Both the position numbers and the translations under genes were made by a program. A stretch of DNA of 64,000 nt from Diplonema japonicum (lineage: Eukaryota; Euglenozoa; Diplonemea; Diplonemida; Diplonemidae), in NCBI GenBank assembly GCA_964019335.1, contig OZ025702.1:186001-250000 (forward strand). Reading direction: 5' to 3'. The notes under the pieces are model-generated. The model was not told the origin of the DNA and ran no database searches. It saw only the letters and a program-made list of their open reading frames with translations. Positions 1 through 10,468 of this stretch are shown here, in pieces; position 1 is the stretch's first letter; each line of letters starts with the position of its first letter.

Positions 1-1
1 G

Positions 2-904
2 CTAGATAGGTTGGTCGAGGCAGAGGGCGTGGAAGGGAGGATCTTGGCAAAGCTGGACATGCTGAACCCTGGGTTCAGCAAAAAGGACAGAGCGGCCTTG
101 CAGATCATAACCGACGCAGAGGAGCAAGGCTTGCTCAAGAAAGGAACACCTGTAGTAGAACTGACCAGTGGAAACATGGGAACAGGCCTGGCCATTGTGT
201 GCAGAAACAAAGGATACCGGTTCATAGCGGTTATGAGCAAAGGCAACAGTGAAGAAAGAAGGCGGATGATGAAGGCACTGGGGGCAGAGGTCATCATGGT
301 AGACCAGCTACGTGAATCCAAACCCGGTCACGTCTCTGGAGGTGACCTAGCACTCGTCGAAAAAGAAGCCACGCTCCTTACAGAAAAACTGCACGCTTTT
401 CGCGCCGATCAGTTCAACAGAGTCGGCAACCTTCGAGCCCACTACCTAACAACAGGCCCAGAGTACTGGGAACAAAGCAACGGCACAATCGATGCCTGGT
501 GTGATTTTGTAGGCTCCGGGGGTACGTATGCTGGTGTAACGAAATACCTCAAAGAGCAGAACTCCGAAATCAAGTGCTACATCATCGAGCCAGTCGGTGC
601 TGCTGCCATCAAGGGCGAGGCTATTGTGAATGTGGACCACCCCATACAGGGTGGTGGGTACGTGATCCCCGATCTTGCATTTTTGAGGCAAGTCCCGTGT
701 GATGGGCATTTAACGGTTTCGGGCAAGGAGGCCTCTCATTACACGAGACTCCTTGCTTACGAGGAAGGCATCTTTGCAGGGTTTTCTTCGGGTGCAAACC
801 TCGCTGGTGCGCTTGCCCTTCTCAGAGGACCTCTTCGGGGCAAGACTGTCGCGATCATGATCTGTGACTCGGGTTTGAAATACTTAAGCACTTCACTGTG
901 GTAA
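2..904 (+). CDS. Cysteine synthase-like PLP enzyme (5' partial)
   Basis: Fold-type II PLP enzyme of the cysteine synthase / cystathionine beta-synthase family. The frame is open to the window edge, so the N-terminus is missing or in an upstream exon. Visible motifs: the NPGFSKKDR segment that carries the PLP-binding Lys (Lys second in KK), the substrate loop ELTSGNMGTG (TSGNTG in typical enzymes), the phosphate-binding loop GSGGTYAG, FSSGAN near the C-terminus, and the family ending CDSGLKYLST. Known members make cysteine from O-acetylserine and sulfide, or condense related beta-substituted amino acids. T to M in the Asn loop and F in front of the Ser-Gly-Ala motif suggest a non-standard substrate. 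Followed by a 32-nt T run. Family is sure; exact substrate is not. Confidence 0.85.
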   Translation, partial: LDRLVEAEGVEGRILAKLDMLNPGFSKKDRAALQIITDAEEQGLLKKGTPVVELTSGNMGTGLAIVCRNKGYRFIAVMSKGNSEERRRMMKALGAEVIMVDQLRESKPGHVSGGDLALVEKEATLLTEKLHAFRADQFNRVGNLRAHYLTTGPEYWEQSNGTIDAWCDFVGSGGTYAGVTKYLKEQNSEIKCYIIEPVGAAAIKGEAIVNVDHPIQGGGYVIPDLAFLRQVPCDGHLTVSGKEASHYTRLLAYEEGIFAGFSSGANLAGALALLRGPLRGKTVAIMICDSGLKYLSTSLW

Positions 905-946
905 GGGAGGGGGAGTTGATAAACGTGTGTTTTAAAGTTTGCATTG

Positions 947-981
<35 letters not shown>

Positions 982-1046
982 CCCCTTCGGAAAATTTCCA
1001 ATATTCTTTTTATAATCAAAAAGGACACACCCGAAAAGAAAAAAAA

Positions 1047-1443
1047 ATGGTAAAATCAGCGTTGAAGGAAAAGGGGGCACCGAAGGGAGACGAAAAGGTT
1101 GTGAAGAAGGAAAGCAAAAAAGTTACCGTGGAAGGCGGAAAGAAGAAGAAAATCCAGAAGGAAAGGAGGGTGGTGAAGGACAAGAAAAATGGAGTGCTGT
1201 ATATCGGTCACATCCCCCACGGTTACTATGAGGGCCCGATGAGGACTTTTCTGAGCCAGTACGGGAAAATCAAGAGGTTGAGGCTGTCGAGGTCAAAGAA
1301 GTCGGGAGCGTCAAAGGGTATTAAATTACACGAAAACAAAAAAAAAAAAAAGGATACGGGTTTGTTCAGTTTGAAGATCCAGAAGTAGCTGCTGCAGTGG
1401 CGGAAGAACTCAACGGTCAATATGTAACAGGCAAGGTGTGTGT

Positions 1444-1488
<45 letters not shown>

Positions 1489-1951
1489 CCTCGAATTTTT
1501 TTCTCTTCCCCTCAGGTACTCAAAGTTGACCCTATGGACCCTGAGCAAGTGCACAAAAACCTTTGGAAAGGTCTTAAGGTCAAAACTCTTATGAGGAAGG
1601 ATGCCGACATCCGAATTAACGGGCACATACAGCATCATATTGAACTGGCCAAAAAGTCAATGGAACAAACATTGATGGAAAGTATTGCGACGGAAAGGCA
1701 GATAAACAAGAAACTGGGGGCAAAGGGCATCACATACAAATTCACCGGGTTCGAGGACCAGCTGAAGGTACTTGGAGTGGAGGTATGGAAATTGGGTTTA
1801 AAAAAAAAAAAAATTCTCATTTCAGTACGTCCCCAAAGCGAAAAAAACCGACGCCACCTCCGCAGGAAAACAGGCAAAGGCGGCTCCCATTGCTGCTGCG
1901 GTTGCAGCAGCAACACCCGCTCCCAAAAAAGCCAAAAAATCAAAGAAATAG
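1047..1951 (+). CDS. NIFK: NIFK/Nop15-type nucleolar RRM protein
   Basis: Four exons: 1047-1317, 1353-1435, 1516-1782, 1826-1951; product 248 aa. A Lys-rich N-terminus is followed by one RRM (about residues 48-125). The RRM begins [14 protein letters not shown] and continues [20 protein letters not shown], the signature of the MKI67-FHA-interacting NIFK / yeast Nop15 family, which acts in 60S pre-rRNA processing in the nucleolus. After the RRM comes the family motif VHKNLWKG. The C-terminus is Ala/Lys-rich. Introns are 35, 80 and 43 nt, GT-AG; the first is mostly a poly-A run and the second mostly poly-T, and the frame is restored only by removing all three. ATG follows seven A residues. Very likely a real, intact gene. 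Confidence 0.9.
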
Positions 1952-2240
1952 TTTTTTATTTTTATTCCTTTTTCCGTTCTCCGCAAAACTCATTTTTTTT
2001 CCCCACCCCTTTCCATTATAGTTTGTCAAAACAGTGAAATAAAAAAAATAAAAAAAAGAGAAGATCATCATATCAAAGGTGTCCCGGCACTACCATTCCC
2101 CCCCTTTTTTTTTTCAATTTTCTTTCTTCCTTCGCCCCCTGCCTTTTGTTTTATATGTCAAGACCTATTATTATTATTTTTTTCCACTTCATGCCTCCAT
2201 GTGAGAAAGAAAAAAAAAAAGGAAGGGGGTTAAAAAAAAA

Positions 2241-3278
2241 ATGATGGAGTCAGACTCATTCAACGAACAGCCTCCCAAAGCGGAGGAAGAAGCGGAAGAA
2301 GTTAAAGAAGAGGAAAAGGAAGAACAAGAGGAAGCGACCCCGGTTACAGAGGAAACGTTGAAAGAAGCAGCGGCAATGGAGGTCCCGGAGGTCGAAACAA
2401 AACACAGCGACCCCGTACACAACGAAACGGTAGAGGACGAAAAAAGACAGATGATGCCCGAGGCAAATGCATTCTACACAGATAGCGCGTTGTTCCTTCC
2501 CCTGGAGAAAGACACGCTCAAATTTGAAATTTTGCGGACATTTTGCCAAGACAATGTGTGGTACTACGAGATTACAATTGTGTCAACCCTTCCTCTGTAC
2601 GTCTCGTCAGGCTGCAACACGGAAAAAATTGTTAAAAAATGCCCGTTTAGATACTCTCGAATGGAGTGGCTTCGCACTGCCATGGCCCACGTGTACCCCT
2701 CTGTTATAATCCCGCCTGTTCCTCCAAAGGACATTTCACACACAGCTGATAAACTTGTTGGGTTCATGGGAGGTGTCGAAGAAGAAGAATGCCCTCCACT
2801 CCTCGTCCTGGAACGAAAACGGGAGCTCGAGTATTTTTTGAACTACCTCGCGTCCCACCCTGCTCTCAGAGAGTCGACTCTCCTTCGCGATTTTTTGTAT
2901 TGTCAGGAAAGCGAGTTCCCCGCATTCAAAGACCGGGTCACCCAACAGTACCAATCACAAGCCTTGTCATTCTCCGACACCACCAGAAATATGTCATACA
3001 AAACTAAATCAGCGTTTGGGTGGTTGAAGGCTAAGGTGTCTAAGAAAGACACCACTAAAGAACAGGCTCAGATCGCAGAGTACCAGCCCCTCGTGGTGTG
3101 GATGAAGCAGATGCACAAGATGGTCGACGACATCCGGGCGAAGCTGGAGGTGCTCTACCTGCAGAAGATATCCAGAACGGACGAAAAGTTCCCCTTCCAT
3201 GGAACCCTTCCTGCCAGTGAATGGTCTGCTAGGCAGATGCGACCCGAATATGTTAAAAAAGGGACAAAGTATGTTTTG

Positions 3279-3311
<33 letters not shown>

Positions 3312-4090
3312 GTACAGTCAAGACAGGGCCATTTTGGTATGGCGATGTGGACTGGGAAGTTACCGAAAAGTGTATGTGAACAGAAAGAAAAAAGAAGAAA
3401 AAAAAAAAAAAGAAGAAAAAAAAAAAAAAACAGTCGGATGAGCTCACGGTTGGGGTAGAATGGGATGATGGTCTTCTTGGAAACTGCGACGGCGACCACA
3501 ACGGGGTGAAATATTTCCAGTGCAATAAGAAAAATTCCGGTGTGCTTTTTTTGTCCCCCTCCTCTATCACCCCTCCCCCTACAGGCAGCTTCATGAACGT
3601 GAAAGACCTTGTGATCCCCCTCCCAAGAGACAGTGTGGTGGACGCGCTCGACTCCACTCTTGTGGTGGTGAACAATATGCTGCGCACCTTGAGGATCGAT
3701 CAGGAGAGGAGACTGTTCTACATGCTAAGTGACCTTCAGATTGCCAGAGGGTGGCTGGAGGCACTGCAGAAGTGCATTGACCACCTCACTACAGAAAACC
3801 TCACCCAGCTCAGCATCAAGGAGGAGCTTAGGGCGGCCGAGAACTCCAAGAAAGAAGATGTGTCAGGGGAACTCGAACTCAAAGACAGGCTTGAAAAACT
3901 CTTGTCTCACATTGAGGCGGAGCGCAAGACCTTCAAAGCAGAAACCGACCGCTTGCGCTCGACTTACTCCGCCCTCTGGAGGGGCATCCTCTCTAACTAC
4001 TGCCACTACAACAAGTATTGCGAAATCCGGCCTGGGATCGACACCAGTATACTGAATGCGGCGAGCGGCATTGAAACGCCTTGGGAATGA
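2241..4090 (+). CDS. Sorting nexin with PX, CAP-Gly and BAR-like regions
   Basis: Proposed exons 2241-3278, 3311-3358, 3434-3539, 3585-4090; 565 aa. Order: acidic N-terminus, PX domain (about residues 75-225, with RYSRMEWLR and a Pro-rich PPVPPKD loop), a helical stretch, a CAP-Gly domain, then a long helical BAR/Vps5-like C-terminus. PX domains bind phosphoinositides on endosomes; CAP-Gly domains bind the C-terminal EEY/F of tubulin or EB proteins. The CAP-Gly signature is GTVKTGPF, VGVEWDDGLLGNCDG and GVKYFQC, split by three introns (32, 75, 45 nt). Intron boundaries were picked by frame and CAP-Gly homology; the donor of the first could be 3252 instead of 3279. CAP-Gly inside a sorting nexin is unusual. 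Confidence 0.75.
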
Positions 4091-4492
4091 AGGAGAGAGG
4101 AAGAACGGAAAATGAAAGTGTAATACCACCCCCTCTCCCTCTCCCCCCCTCTCCCGTGTGATTTTTTTTTTTTTTTTGTTTGTTTGTTTCTTTTTCAAAG
4201 CTTTCCTTCATTTCTTTCCCTACGACGAAATTAGCACACGGTGCCCGTGCAGGCCTCATTCCCAAAGTTCGCTCAATACTTTTGGTGCAGTTGGAGAGAG
4301 AGAGAGAGAGGAGGGGGGGGGGGGGGGGGGGGGGAAGGCAGAAGAGGAAACTGCTGTTTTCTCCCCCCGGGCACGATAGGATCGGTCCTCACGGAACGAC
4401 GATCACAAAAAAAAAAAAAATGGGGCTAAACCCAATTGGGCCGAGCGCAAAACGCATGGCTTAGTAAAAAAAAAAGGAGAGGGGTTGTTGGA

Positions 4493-4523
<31 letters not shown>

Positions 4524-4705
4524 AAAAAACCGAAGCAAAATTTTCTCCCCCCCCCCTTATTTGTTTGTGTGCCACTACCATATCCCCCATTTTTTTTTTT
4601 TTTTTTTCCTTGTTTGCCCCCTCAATTTTTTATAAAAGAAAGCAAGCAAAAAAAAGGGGGGGGGAAGAGGCGGGTAGAAACCCAACAAAAAAAAAAAAAA
4701 AAAAA
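4091..4705. other. Intergenic, homopolymer-rich
   Basis: About 600 bases without a convincing gene. Holds a long G run near 4313-4334, GA dinucleotide repeats near 4294-4311 and 4501-4522, a T tract near 4590-4607 followed by AAAAG at 4638 (a possible trans-splice acceptor for the next gene), and an A tract that runs into the next ATG. Confidence 0.6.
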
Positions 4706-5653
4706 ATGTTAAAAGTTCAAAACAACAGGCTGGACGCCCAGCGTGTGACAGCATTGATACAGGCTAATTGGCCGAAAAATGAGAGCGCGGCATTTGACGG
4801 GACGATGGAGGCTTGCGAGGATGTCGCGCTGCCGAAGCTGGCGAGCGAACCGAGCAAAGACCTCTCATTTTTATCCAAAAGCGACCTGTACCAGGGACCG
4901 TGCCCAGAGGGGGTGAACAGGGATGTAATGCGGTTGTTTAAAAAAAGCCATGTGAGGACACCACTTGTATGGCACTCTACTGAAATCCAAAGCAGTTCAT
5001 GGCACAAAATGTCTGACCTTGACGGCGAGCCCTATGACTCCATTAGAAAGTTAGCAGAACCCCTCGGCATCGAGATAGACTGGGTACGCCTGGGAACAAT
5101 AACAGAAGCTGTCCACGAGGAATGCTTGGCGAAGCTAAGCAGTGCTTTAAACGAAGGGAAGTGGCTCTACATTGTCGAAAAATCATTCCCCCACCAGGAG
5201 CTGTACCGAGAGATAGGTCGTAGGCTCATCACCCTTGAACCAGAAGCTTTGGAATACCCTTTTCGTGAGAGATTCCGTCTTTGGGTGAAGATGGAAACAG
5301 GGCCGGAAGAAGTCATCAACCTGAACGCGAACTCCGGAAACCACTTTCCCCGAATCTTCCTTCAAAACGTAATCGTGTCCAGCAAAAGAAAAACCCTCGT
5401 CAAAGGCGCCGGTACGCGGAAGATCGCCGTTCCAAAACCGAGCGACCCTTACGGCCACCCGGAGTTCCAAGACAGCTACAACACCGCCACGCAAAAGCAG
5501 CTGATCAGAACTATGAAGGGGAAGGACAGCGACGATGAATCGGACAACGACTGGCTTGAAGACCCAAACTGCCCGCACAACATTGACCATTTCATACGCG
5601 CAAACGACTTCGCACAGTCAGCCCAGAAATACAGCTTGCTTCATCCTGAGTGA
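4706..5653 (+). CDS. Small protein resembling the dynein heavy-chain AAA6 region
   Basis: Single exon, 315 aa, starting after a 23-nt A run. The middle (about residues 130-235) resembles the last AAA module and linker of dynein heavy chains: a GKWLYIVEKSFPHQELYREI helix matching the dynein G-W-V-x-L-Q-N-C-H-L segment, then FRLWVKME matching FRLWLTS, and FPRIFLQNVIVSSK matching FPxxxLQNxxKxT. No P-loop or other AAA modules are present, and the length is far below the roughly 4000 residues of a motor chain. The C-terminal tail is acidic (KDSDDESDND). It may be a stand-alone dynein-derived adaptor or a pseudo-AAA protein. The resemblance was judged by eye, so the call is tentative; that a gene is present is very likely. 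Confidence 0.5.
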   Translation: MLKVQNNRLDAQRVTALIQANWPKNESAAFDGTMEACEDVALPKLASEPSKDLSFLSKSDLYQGPCPEGVNRDVMRLFKKSHVRTPLVWHSTEIQSSSWHKMSDLDGEPYDSIRKLAEPLGIEIDWVRLGTITEAVHEECLAKLSSALNEGKWLYIVEKSFPHQELYREIGRRLITLEPEALEYPFRERFRLWVKMETGPEEVINLNANSGNHFPRIFLQNVIVSSKRKTLVKGAGTRKIAVPKPSDPYGHPEFQDSYNTATQKQLIRTMKGKDSDDESDNDWLEDPNCPHNIDHFIRANDFAQSAQKYSLLHPE

Positions 5654-5844
5654 AGGGATGAAAAAAAAAAAAAAGAAAAGAAAAGAAGACCTTTCCAGGT
5701 TTTGTTTATTTTATTTTTTTTCATTTTTTTTTTTCATCCGATGTAGATACAGGAGAAGCGTCCTTTTTTTCCCCCCTTTTTTTCTTCTTTTTTTCCTTTT
5801 GTATATCCGAGCGGTCAACACACGAAAAGGGGGGAACCCCGCTC

Positions 5845-5900
5845 TGATTACGTCCCTGCCATTTGTACACACCGCCCGTCGTTGCTACCGATTGGCTGTG
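5845..5900 (+). rRNA. 18S rRNA 3'-domain fragment (pseudogene)
   Basis: Contains the near-universal small-subunit sequence around GTACACACCGCCCGTC, preceded by TGATTACGTCCCTGCCATTT and followed by a CCGATTG stretch. This is the region 5' of helix 44 close to the 3' end of 18S rRNA. Only about 55 bases match; no rRNA surrounds it, and it lies between a T-rich tract and the ATG of the MORN gene. The ATTT and CGTTG variants look like euglenozoan 18S. It is an isolated fragment, probably a retro-inserted or recombined piece that now forms part of a 5' leader. Confidence 0.8.
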
Positions 5901-5947
5901 GGATAGAGCTGGGGGGAGGGTGTCTCTCTGGGCTCCCTTAAAAAAAA

Positions 5948-8041
5948 ATGTTCGGGACATACGATTTCACTAAGAACTACCCCAACGGGGACAAATACAA
6001 AGGCGAGGCCATTGAGAATGGCATTCGGCACGGGAAGGGCGTCTTCGCATGGGGCGACACAGGGAACACTTACCAAGGGCAGTGGGTGAAGGGCGTAATG
6101 GACGGGGAAGGCATATACGTGAGCAAGAGCGACGGGTTCGAATACCACGGCGCGTTCAAAAAAGGACTGCGACACGGGAGGGGAAAATGCAAGTGGGAAG
6201 GGAAAACATATGAAGGCGACTGGCACCAAGGCGAACGAACCGGGACAGGAGAGGAAACCACAGACCACCTCACCTACAAAGGCGGGTTTTTCAAAGAAAA
6301 ATACCACGGCGAGGGAACCGCAACCTACAACACCGACGACTCCTACACCGGAAACTGGTCCGAAGGGAAGTGGTCGGGGAACGGCAAACTTTGGAAAAAC
6401 TCTGAAAAACTAACCTACACAGGAACCTTCACCAACGGCGAACCAACAGGGACAGGCGAGCTCACATACCCCTCGATTCTCAACTACACAGGACAGGTCC
6501 TGCAACTTACACCCCACGGCGTCGGGTGCATGAAATATCTATCAGGCGAACAGTTCAAAGGAACATTCTCCAACGGCCTCCGACACGGAAACGGCGAAGC
6601 TTGGGACGAAACCTGGAAGTACACAGGCAGATGGGAAAACGACAAAAAACACGGACCAGGCAGAATCGAAACCCAAACCCTGACCTACAAAGGCTCCTTC
6701 AAACACGATACCATGGACGGGGAAGGCGAGGCCTCTTCCACCGACGACACCTGGACATACAAAGGAAGATGGCTCAACGGCGCCTTCCACGGCCGTGGTA
6801 AAATATCCCGCAAAAAAACCGTCTTCAAAACGACAGATTTATCAACTGGTATTTTGAGTATTACAAACACCTCATATGAATACACCGGAGATTTTAAAGC
6901 CGGGCTCGAATCTGGGGAGGGGTCCGCGTCCTTCCCGATGTCGAATCAGTCCCACACCGGGCAGTGGGAAAACGGGAAGATGAACGGAAAAGGAACAATG
7001 CACCAAGGAAAACTATTTTACACCGGGGTGTTCGAGGACAACTACCTCCACGGCAAAGGCGAGGTCGAGAGGAGCAATCACAGCTATAAAGGCGACTTCA
7101 AAAAAGGGGTGTACCATGGCACCGGGGAACTTGTCATGACGAACAAAGACAGATACACCGGCGGCTTTGAAAATGGGATGTTTCACGGGATCGGAACCTG
7201 GTACCAAGAGGAAACCTCAGACAGCTACAAAGGAGAATGGACGAAAGGAATGAAATACGGTGAAGGCATTGAAATCAAGTACGGGGACTACCATTACTCA
7301 GGCAGGTTCAAGGACGGCCTTCGCGATGGCTACGGCACGATAAAATTCACCAACGGCGACACTTACGTCGGTGGGTTCCTCAACGGGTTGTACCACTCTG
7401 AAGGACACCTCACATTCTCGAACGGATCCAGCTACAAAGGTTTTTTCCACCTAGGCAAGCGACACGGCACCGGAGAAGAACAACTCCCGTCGGGTGCAAC
7501 CTACAAAGGCACTTACGAGGACGACATGTGGAAGGGCAAGGGCATCCTAACTCACACAAACAGCGACAGATACGAAGGAGAATTTTTAAACGGCAAGAAA
7601 AACGGGACCGGCATGCTGTACTTTGCAGAGGGTTCCAGGTTGTCGTGCAACTGGGTGGATGACGTGCTGCACGGGCAGGGTGAGTATCATTATGCTTACG
7701 AATCATCGCCCCCTACGATCCGAACCTACCACCAAGGCACCCTAGTCGAGGAAGGCTTGTCTGCATCTGTGTCTATATTAGACCCCCCTGTGGCTCCCTC
7801 TACCCTTTCTCCTGAGAAATCCGTGTCGCTAGGCAGCGTGCGCACAAAAACCGCAGTAGAGTCGGACCACAAGGAGGCTTTGCACACGCTTACCGAGCAG
7901 ATGAGCGATCTGCAGGAACAGTTGACGGACACGAATTTGACCCCCTCGCAAAGCTTTGCCCTGAAGAAAAAAATCGCGGTGGTGAGGTCGCAACTGCTCA
8001 AGGAGGAGCGGGGATACAAGAGCGCCATCAAAAGCTACTAG
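5948..8041 (+). CDS. MORN-repeat protein
   Basis: Single exon, 697 aa, ATG after nine A residues. About 23 MORN repeats (Y-x-G-x-W/F-x-x-G-x-x-H-G-x-G pattern) run from residue 15 to about 590. MORN arrays form elongated beta-sheet scaffolds that contact membranes or microtubule-based structures; long MORN-only proteins are common in flagellated protists and apicomplexans. The C-terminal 110 residues are not MORN: a Ser/Pro linker, then a predicted coiled coil with heptad Leu (LTEQMSDLQEQL). No enzymatic domain is seen, so it is not a MORN-PIP5-kinase. The repeats vary at the sixth residue and in spacing, so the array is old rather than freshly amplified. Confidence 0.9.
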   Translation: MFGTYDFTKNYPNGDKYKGEAIENGIRHGKGVFAWGDTGNTYQGQWVKGVMDGEGIYVSKSDGFEYHGAFKKGLRHGRGKCKWEGKTYEGDWHQGERTGTGEETTDHLTYKGGFFKEKYHGEGTATYNTDDSYTGNWSEGKWSGNGKLWKNSEKLTYTGTFTNGEPTGTGELTYPSILNYTGQVLQLTPHGVGCMKYLSGEQFKGTFSNGLRHGNGEAWDETWKYTGRWENDKKHGPGRIETQTLTYKGSFKHDTMDGEGEASSTDDTWTYKGRWLNGAFHGRGKISRKKTVFKTTDLSTGILSITNTSYEYTGDFKAGLESGEGSASFPMSNQSHTGQWENGKMNGKGTMHQGKLFYTGVFEDNYLHGKGEVERSNHSYKGDFKKGVYHGTGELVMTNKDRYTGGFENGMFHGIGTWYQEETSDSYKGEWTKGMKYGEGIEIKYGDYHYSGRFKDGLRDGYGTIKFTNGDTYVGGFLNGLYHSEGHLTFSNGSSYKGFFHLGKRHGTGEEQLPSGATYKGTYEDDMWKGKGILTHTNSDRYEGEFLNGKKNGTGMLYFAEGSRLSCNWVDDVLHGQGEYHYAYESSPPTIRTYHQGTLVEEGLSASVSILDPPVAPSTLSPEKSVSLGSVRTKTAVESDHKEALHTLTEQMSDLQEQLTDTNLTPSQSFALKKKIAVVRSQLLKEERGYKSAIKSY

Positions 8042-8208
8042 ATCTTTTTTTTTTTTTTTTTTCCTTCTCCACCTGTTATTTTCCTCTTTTTTTTTTCTTC
8101 TTTTTTTCTTTTCGGAAGACTTTCGCAATTTTAAAGAAGAAAAAAAAAAAAGAAAGGAAGGGAGAGGAGGAAACGGAGAAAGGGAGAAACGAAAAAGAAT
8201 TTAAAAAA

Positions 8209-8778
8209 ATGCAAAGAAATCTGATTAGAGGTGTGGTGTTGCGTGTGGCGAACGAACGGGGGTGCAGGTTGCTGCCTGCAAGACGGTGGTGCAGTAGCAA
8301 GGAGTCTTTTAGTAATGAGAACACCTCAGCCGATTTGAAAACAGACAGGGAGGTGACAAGAGACACCTCATTCATGGTATGGGGGAAAAGAGAACAAAAA
8401 ACCCCTATTCACCCCACTAGGTTCCCGTGAGGTTTTTTATGTACATGGCGGCGGCGGGTATTGGGGCTTGTGTTTTTGTGTTCTCCTATAGGTTTTACTA
8501 CACATATAGTGTTGTCTCGCCTATGAGGAAAAGAATGCTCACTGACCCTGAAATGGAGGTATTCCCCCTCTTTTTTTTTCCCCCTCTAAAATGACACCCA
8601 GGGTCTTGCAACGAGAGATTATGACGACGCCCAATCATCCCGAAGCAGGCAAAGGGTCAAAGACGAGGGTCTCATGCTTGTGTGGGTGCCATGGCCGCTA
8701 TCTATGTGGGGCTATCGGAAGATTCCCCCCCCGACCCCTGAGTCACGGCCTCAGGGCGGGTCAGGCGGTGGTGTTTAG
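8209..8778 (+). CDS. Small single-TM, probably mitochondrial protein
   Basis: Exons 8209-8376, 8421-8558, 8602-8778; 160 aa. Introns are 44 and 43 nt, GT-AG, and all three junctions are phase 0. The N-terminus is rich in Arg and hydroxylated/hydrophobic residues without acidic ones (MQRNLIRGVVLRVANERG), which suggests a mitochondrial presequence. One transmembrane helix is coded in exon 2 (FFMYMAAAGIGACVFVFSY). The C-terminus has aromatic residues then a Pro/Gly-rich end. I do not recognise the family; small inner-membrane assembly factors look like this. ATG follows seven A residues. Gene structure is well supported by three matching open exons. Confidence 0.65.
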
Positions 8779-8823
8779 TCATCAGTGTTGCAATTTGTTT
8801 CCCCAATCCCTCTTCTTCACCAC

Positions 8824-8825
8824 AG
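8824..8825 (+). promoter_or_regulatory. Predicted trans-splice acceptor AG
   Basis: A pyrimidine tract (CCCTCTTCTTCACCACAG) ends 61 nt before the ATG at 8886, inside the short gap after the previous stop. No upstream coding exon uses it, so it is a good candidate for a spliced-leader addition site. Inference from position only. Confidence 0.35.
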
Positions 8826-8846
8826 TGTTTGTTCAAGGCAGCAACA

Positions 8847-8885
<39 letters not shown>

Positions 8886-8888
<3 letters not shown>

Positions 8889-10214
8889 TTTGCTGTCACA
8901 GTTTTGTTATGTGCTGCGGCGATTTCCGTGCCACCCCCGAATCCCATTATTCAAGCTGCACCCCTGATGAAGCTGGTTAATCAGACCACAACAGGGAAGC
9001 TGTACACAATTGACCAGGGCACTGTACACCTGAAGGTTCTCCACATATGGGGAAGGCCCGAGGAGCTCGGCTACGCGCAAGGGTACTTACTCGCGAAGGA
9101 CATCTACCAGTTCATGGTGGTGGAGCTCGACAAATTCTACGCCGAGCTCGCGGATCAAATCCCCCTGGGGGACCTTCCCGCGTGGCTGCAGAAAGACATC
9201 CAAAACGCTATTGGGAGCGAGCTGGTTCCTGTAATGCACAAGGCTTTGGCTTATGTGTACGATAGAGAGCTTTATCACATCCTGCTGTCGGAATCATCCC
9301 CGTCAACAGAGGCCGACACCATGGCACGCGGGATGTGCGACTCGGGTGTGATCTTCAACTGCAGTGTGAACGAGATCGCAAAAGTCATCAAGCACAGCAA
9401 CATGCTCCCGGAGCTCATCCGCATGACCTGCTCCATGATGGGCGCATGGGGCAAAGCCACCCCAACGGGTAAGCTCACCCAGCTCCGCACTCTTGACTTC
9501 GGTACAGGTCCGTTCGCTTCCTACTCAACGCTCACTGTGTACCACCCTTTGACAGGGTTTAACTGGGCGAACATCGGGTTCCCTGGGTTCGTGGGTTCGG
9601 TAACAGGTTTCTCTGAACATGTTGCTTTGTCTGAAAAAGTTTGGGAACACTACGGGCCAGGGAAAGACACCCAACCAGGGCACTACGACGGGCTACCAGT
9701 GACGGGGGTCATCAGGAATATTCTGCAGTACTCCGCAACGAAAGAACAAGCGCACAACTACGCGCTTGACCATAAAAGGACGTGGGGGGTGTTCATGGGA
9801 GTCGGCGACGATTCGAGCCAGCAGTTCAAAGCGATTGGGTACAGGGAGGCAGACTGCAAGTGGTACGGTGACAACAATATCACGATGATCACGAACTTTA
9901 CTACAGTTGAGGGTGTGACTTACATCGACAAGCACCCGCAGCCCTCTCACGACCGCACCACCATGCCAGGGCTTGTGAACACATGGTACGGCAACCTCAC
10001 TGCTGTTAACGTTGTGCAGAACTTCCCCAGATTCGAGAAGTCCGGCGACGTACATGCTGCCGTTTTCGACTACGGGAACAAAAAGACCTACATGGCTTTC
10101 GGTGTTGTGGATGCCAATGGTCAATACGGTCCTAATGACGAGGGTTTCGCCTGCTACCAGCCGTTCCTTGAGTTTGACCAAACTGCTCTTTGGAACGAGC
10201 CCAGGCCTTTGTAG
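8886..10214 (+). CDS. Secreted C45/dcd1-like Ntn-hydrolase
   Basis: Single exon, 442 aa, ATG at the end of a 37-nt A run. Begins with a signal peptide (FAVTVLLCAAAISVPPP). The body fits the acyl-CoA:6-aminopenicillanate acyltransferase / peptidase C45 group that includes Dictyostelium dcd1 proteins: an early GRPEELGYAQGYLLAKDI segment, then the autocleavage region MTCSMMGAWGKATPTGKL followed by LRTLDF. In this family the Cys becomes the N-terminal nucleophile after self-cleavage; here that would be the Cys in MTCSMM. GFNWANIGFPGFVGS and several Asn-X-Thr/Ser sites support a secreted or lysosomal amidohydrolase. The natural substrate cannot be read from sequence. Confidence 0.7.
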
Positions 10215-10468
10215 ACGAGTTTCTTTTGTACACGAGTTTTTTTTTCTCTCTTCAACCTTGCCTATCTCTTTGTGTGGCGTCAAATAACGTAACTATTTTT
10301 TGCTTCGGCTATTATTCCCCCCTTTTTTTTTGTTTCGTTGTAAAGCCGATAAGGTAAGGGAGGGGAAAAAAACGAAACAGGCTACACTTTTTTTAAGGGT
10401 GTTTAGTTGGCCTTCTTAGCCGCTTGAAAAAGGAAAAAAAAAAAAAAAACTTTTGAATTTGACATAAA

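Noticed and set aside
2256-2549. Minus-strand frames under the acidic N-terminus of the sorting nexin
   Set aside because: Shadows of Glu/Lys-rich coding sequence on the other strand.
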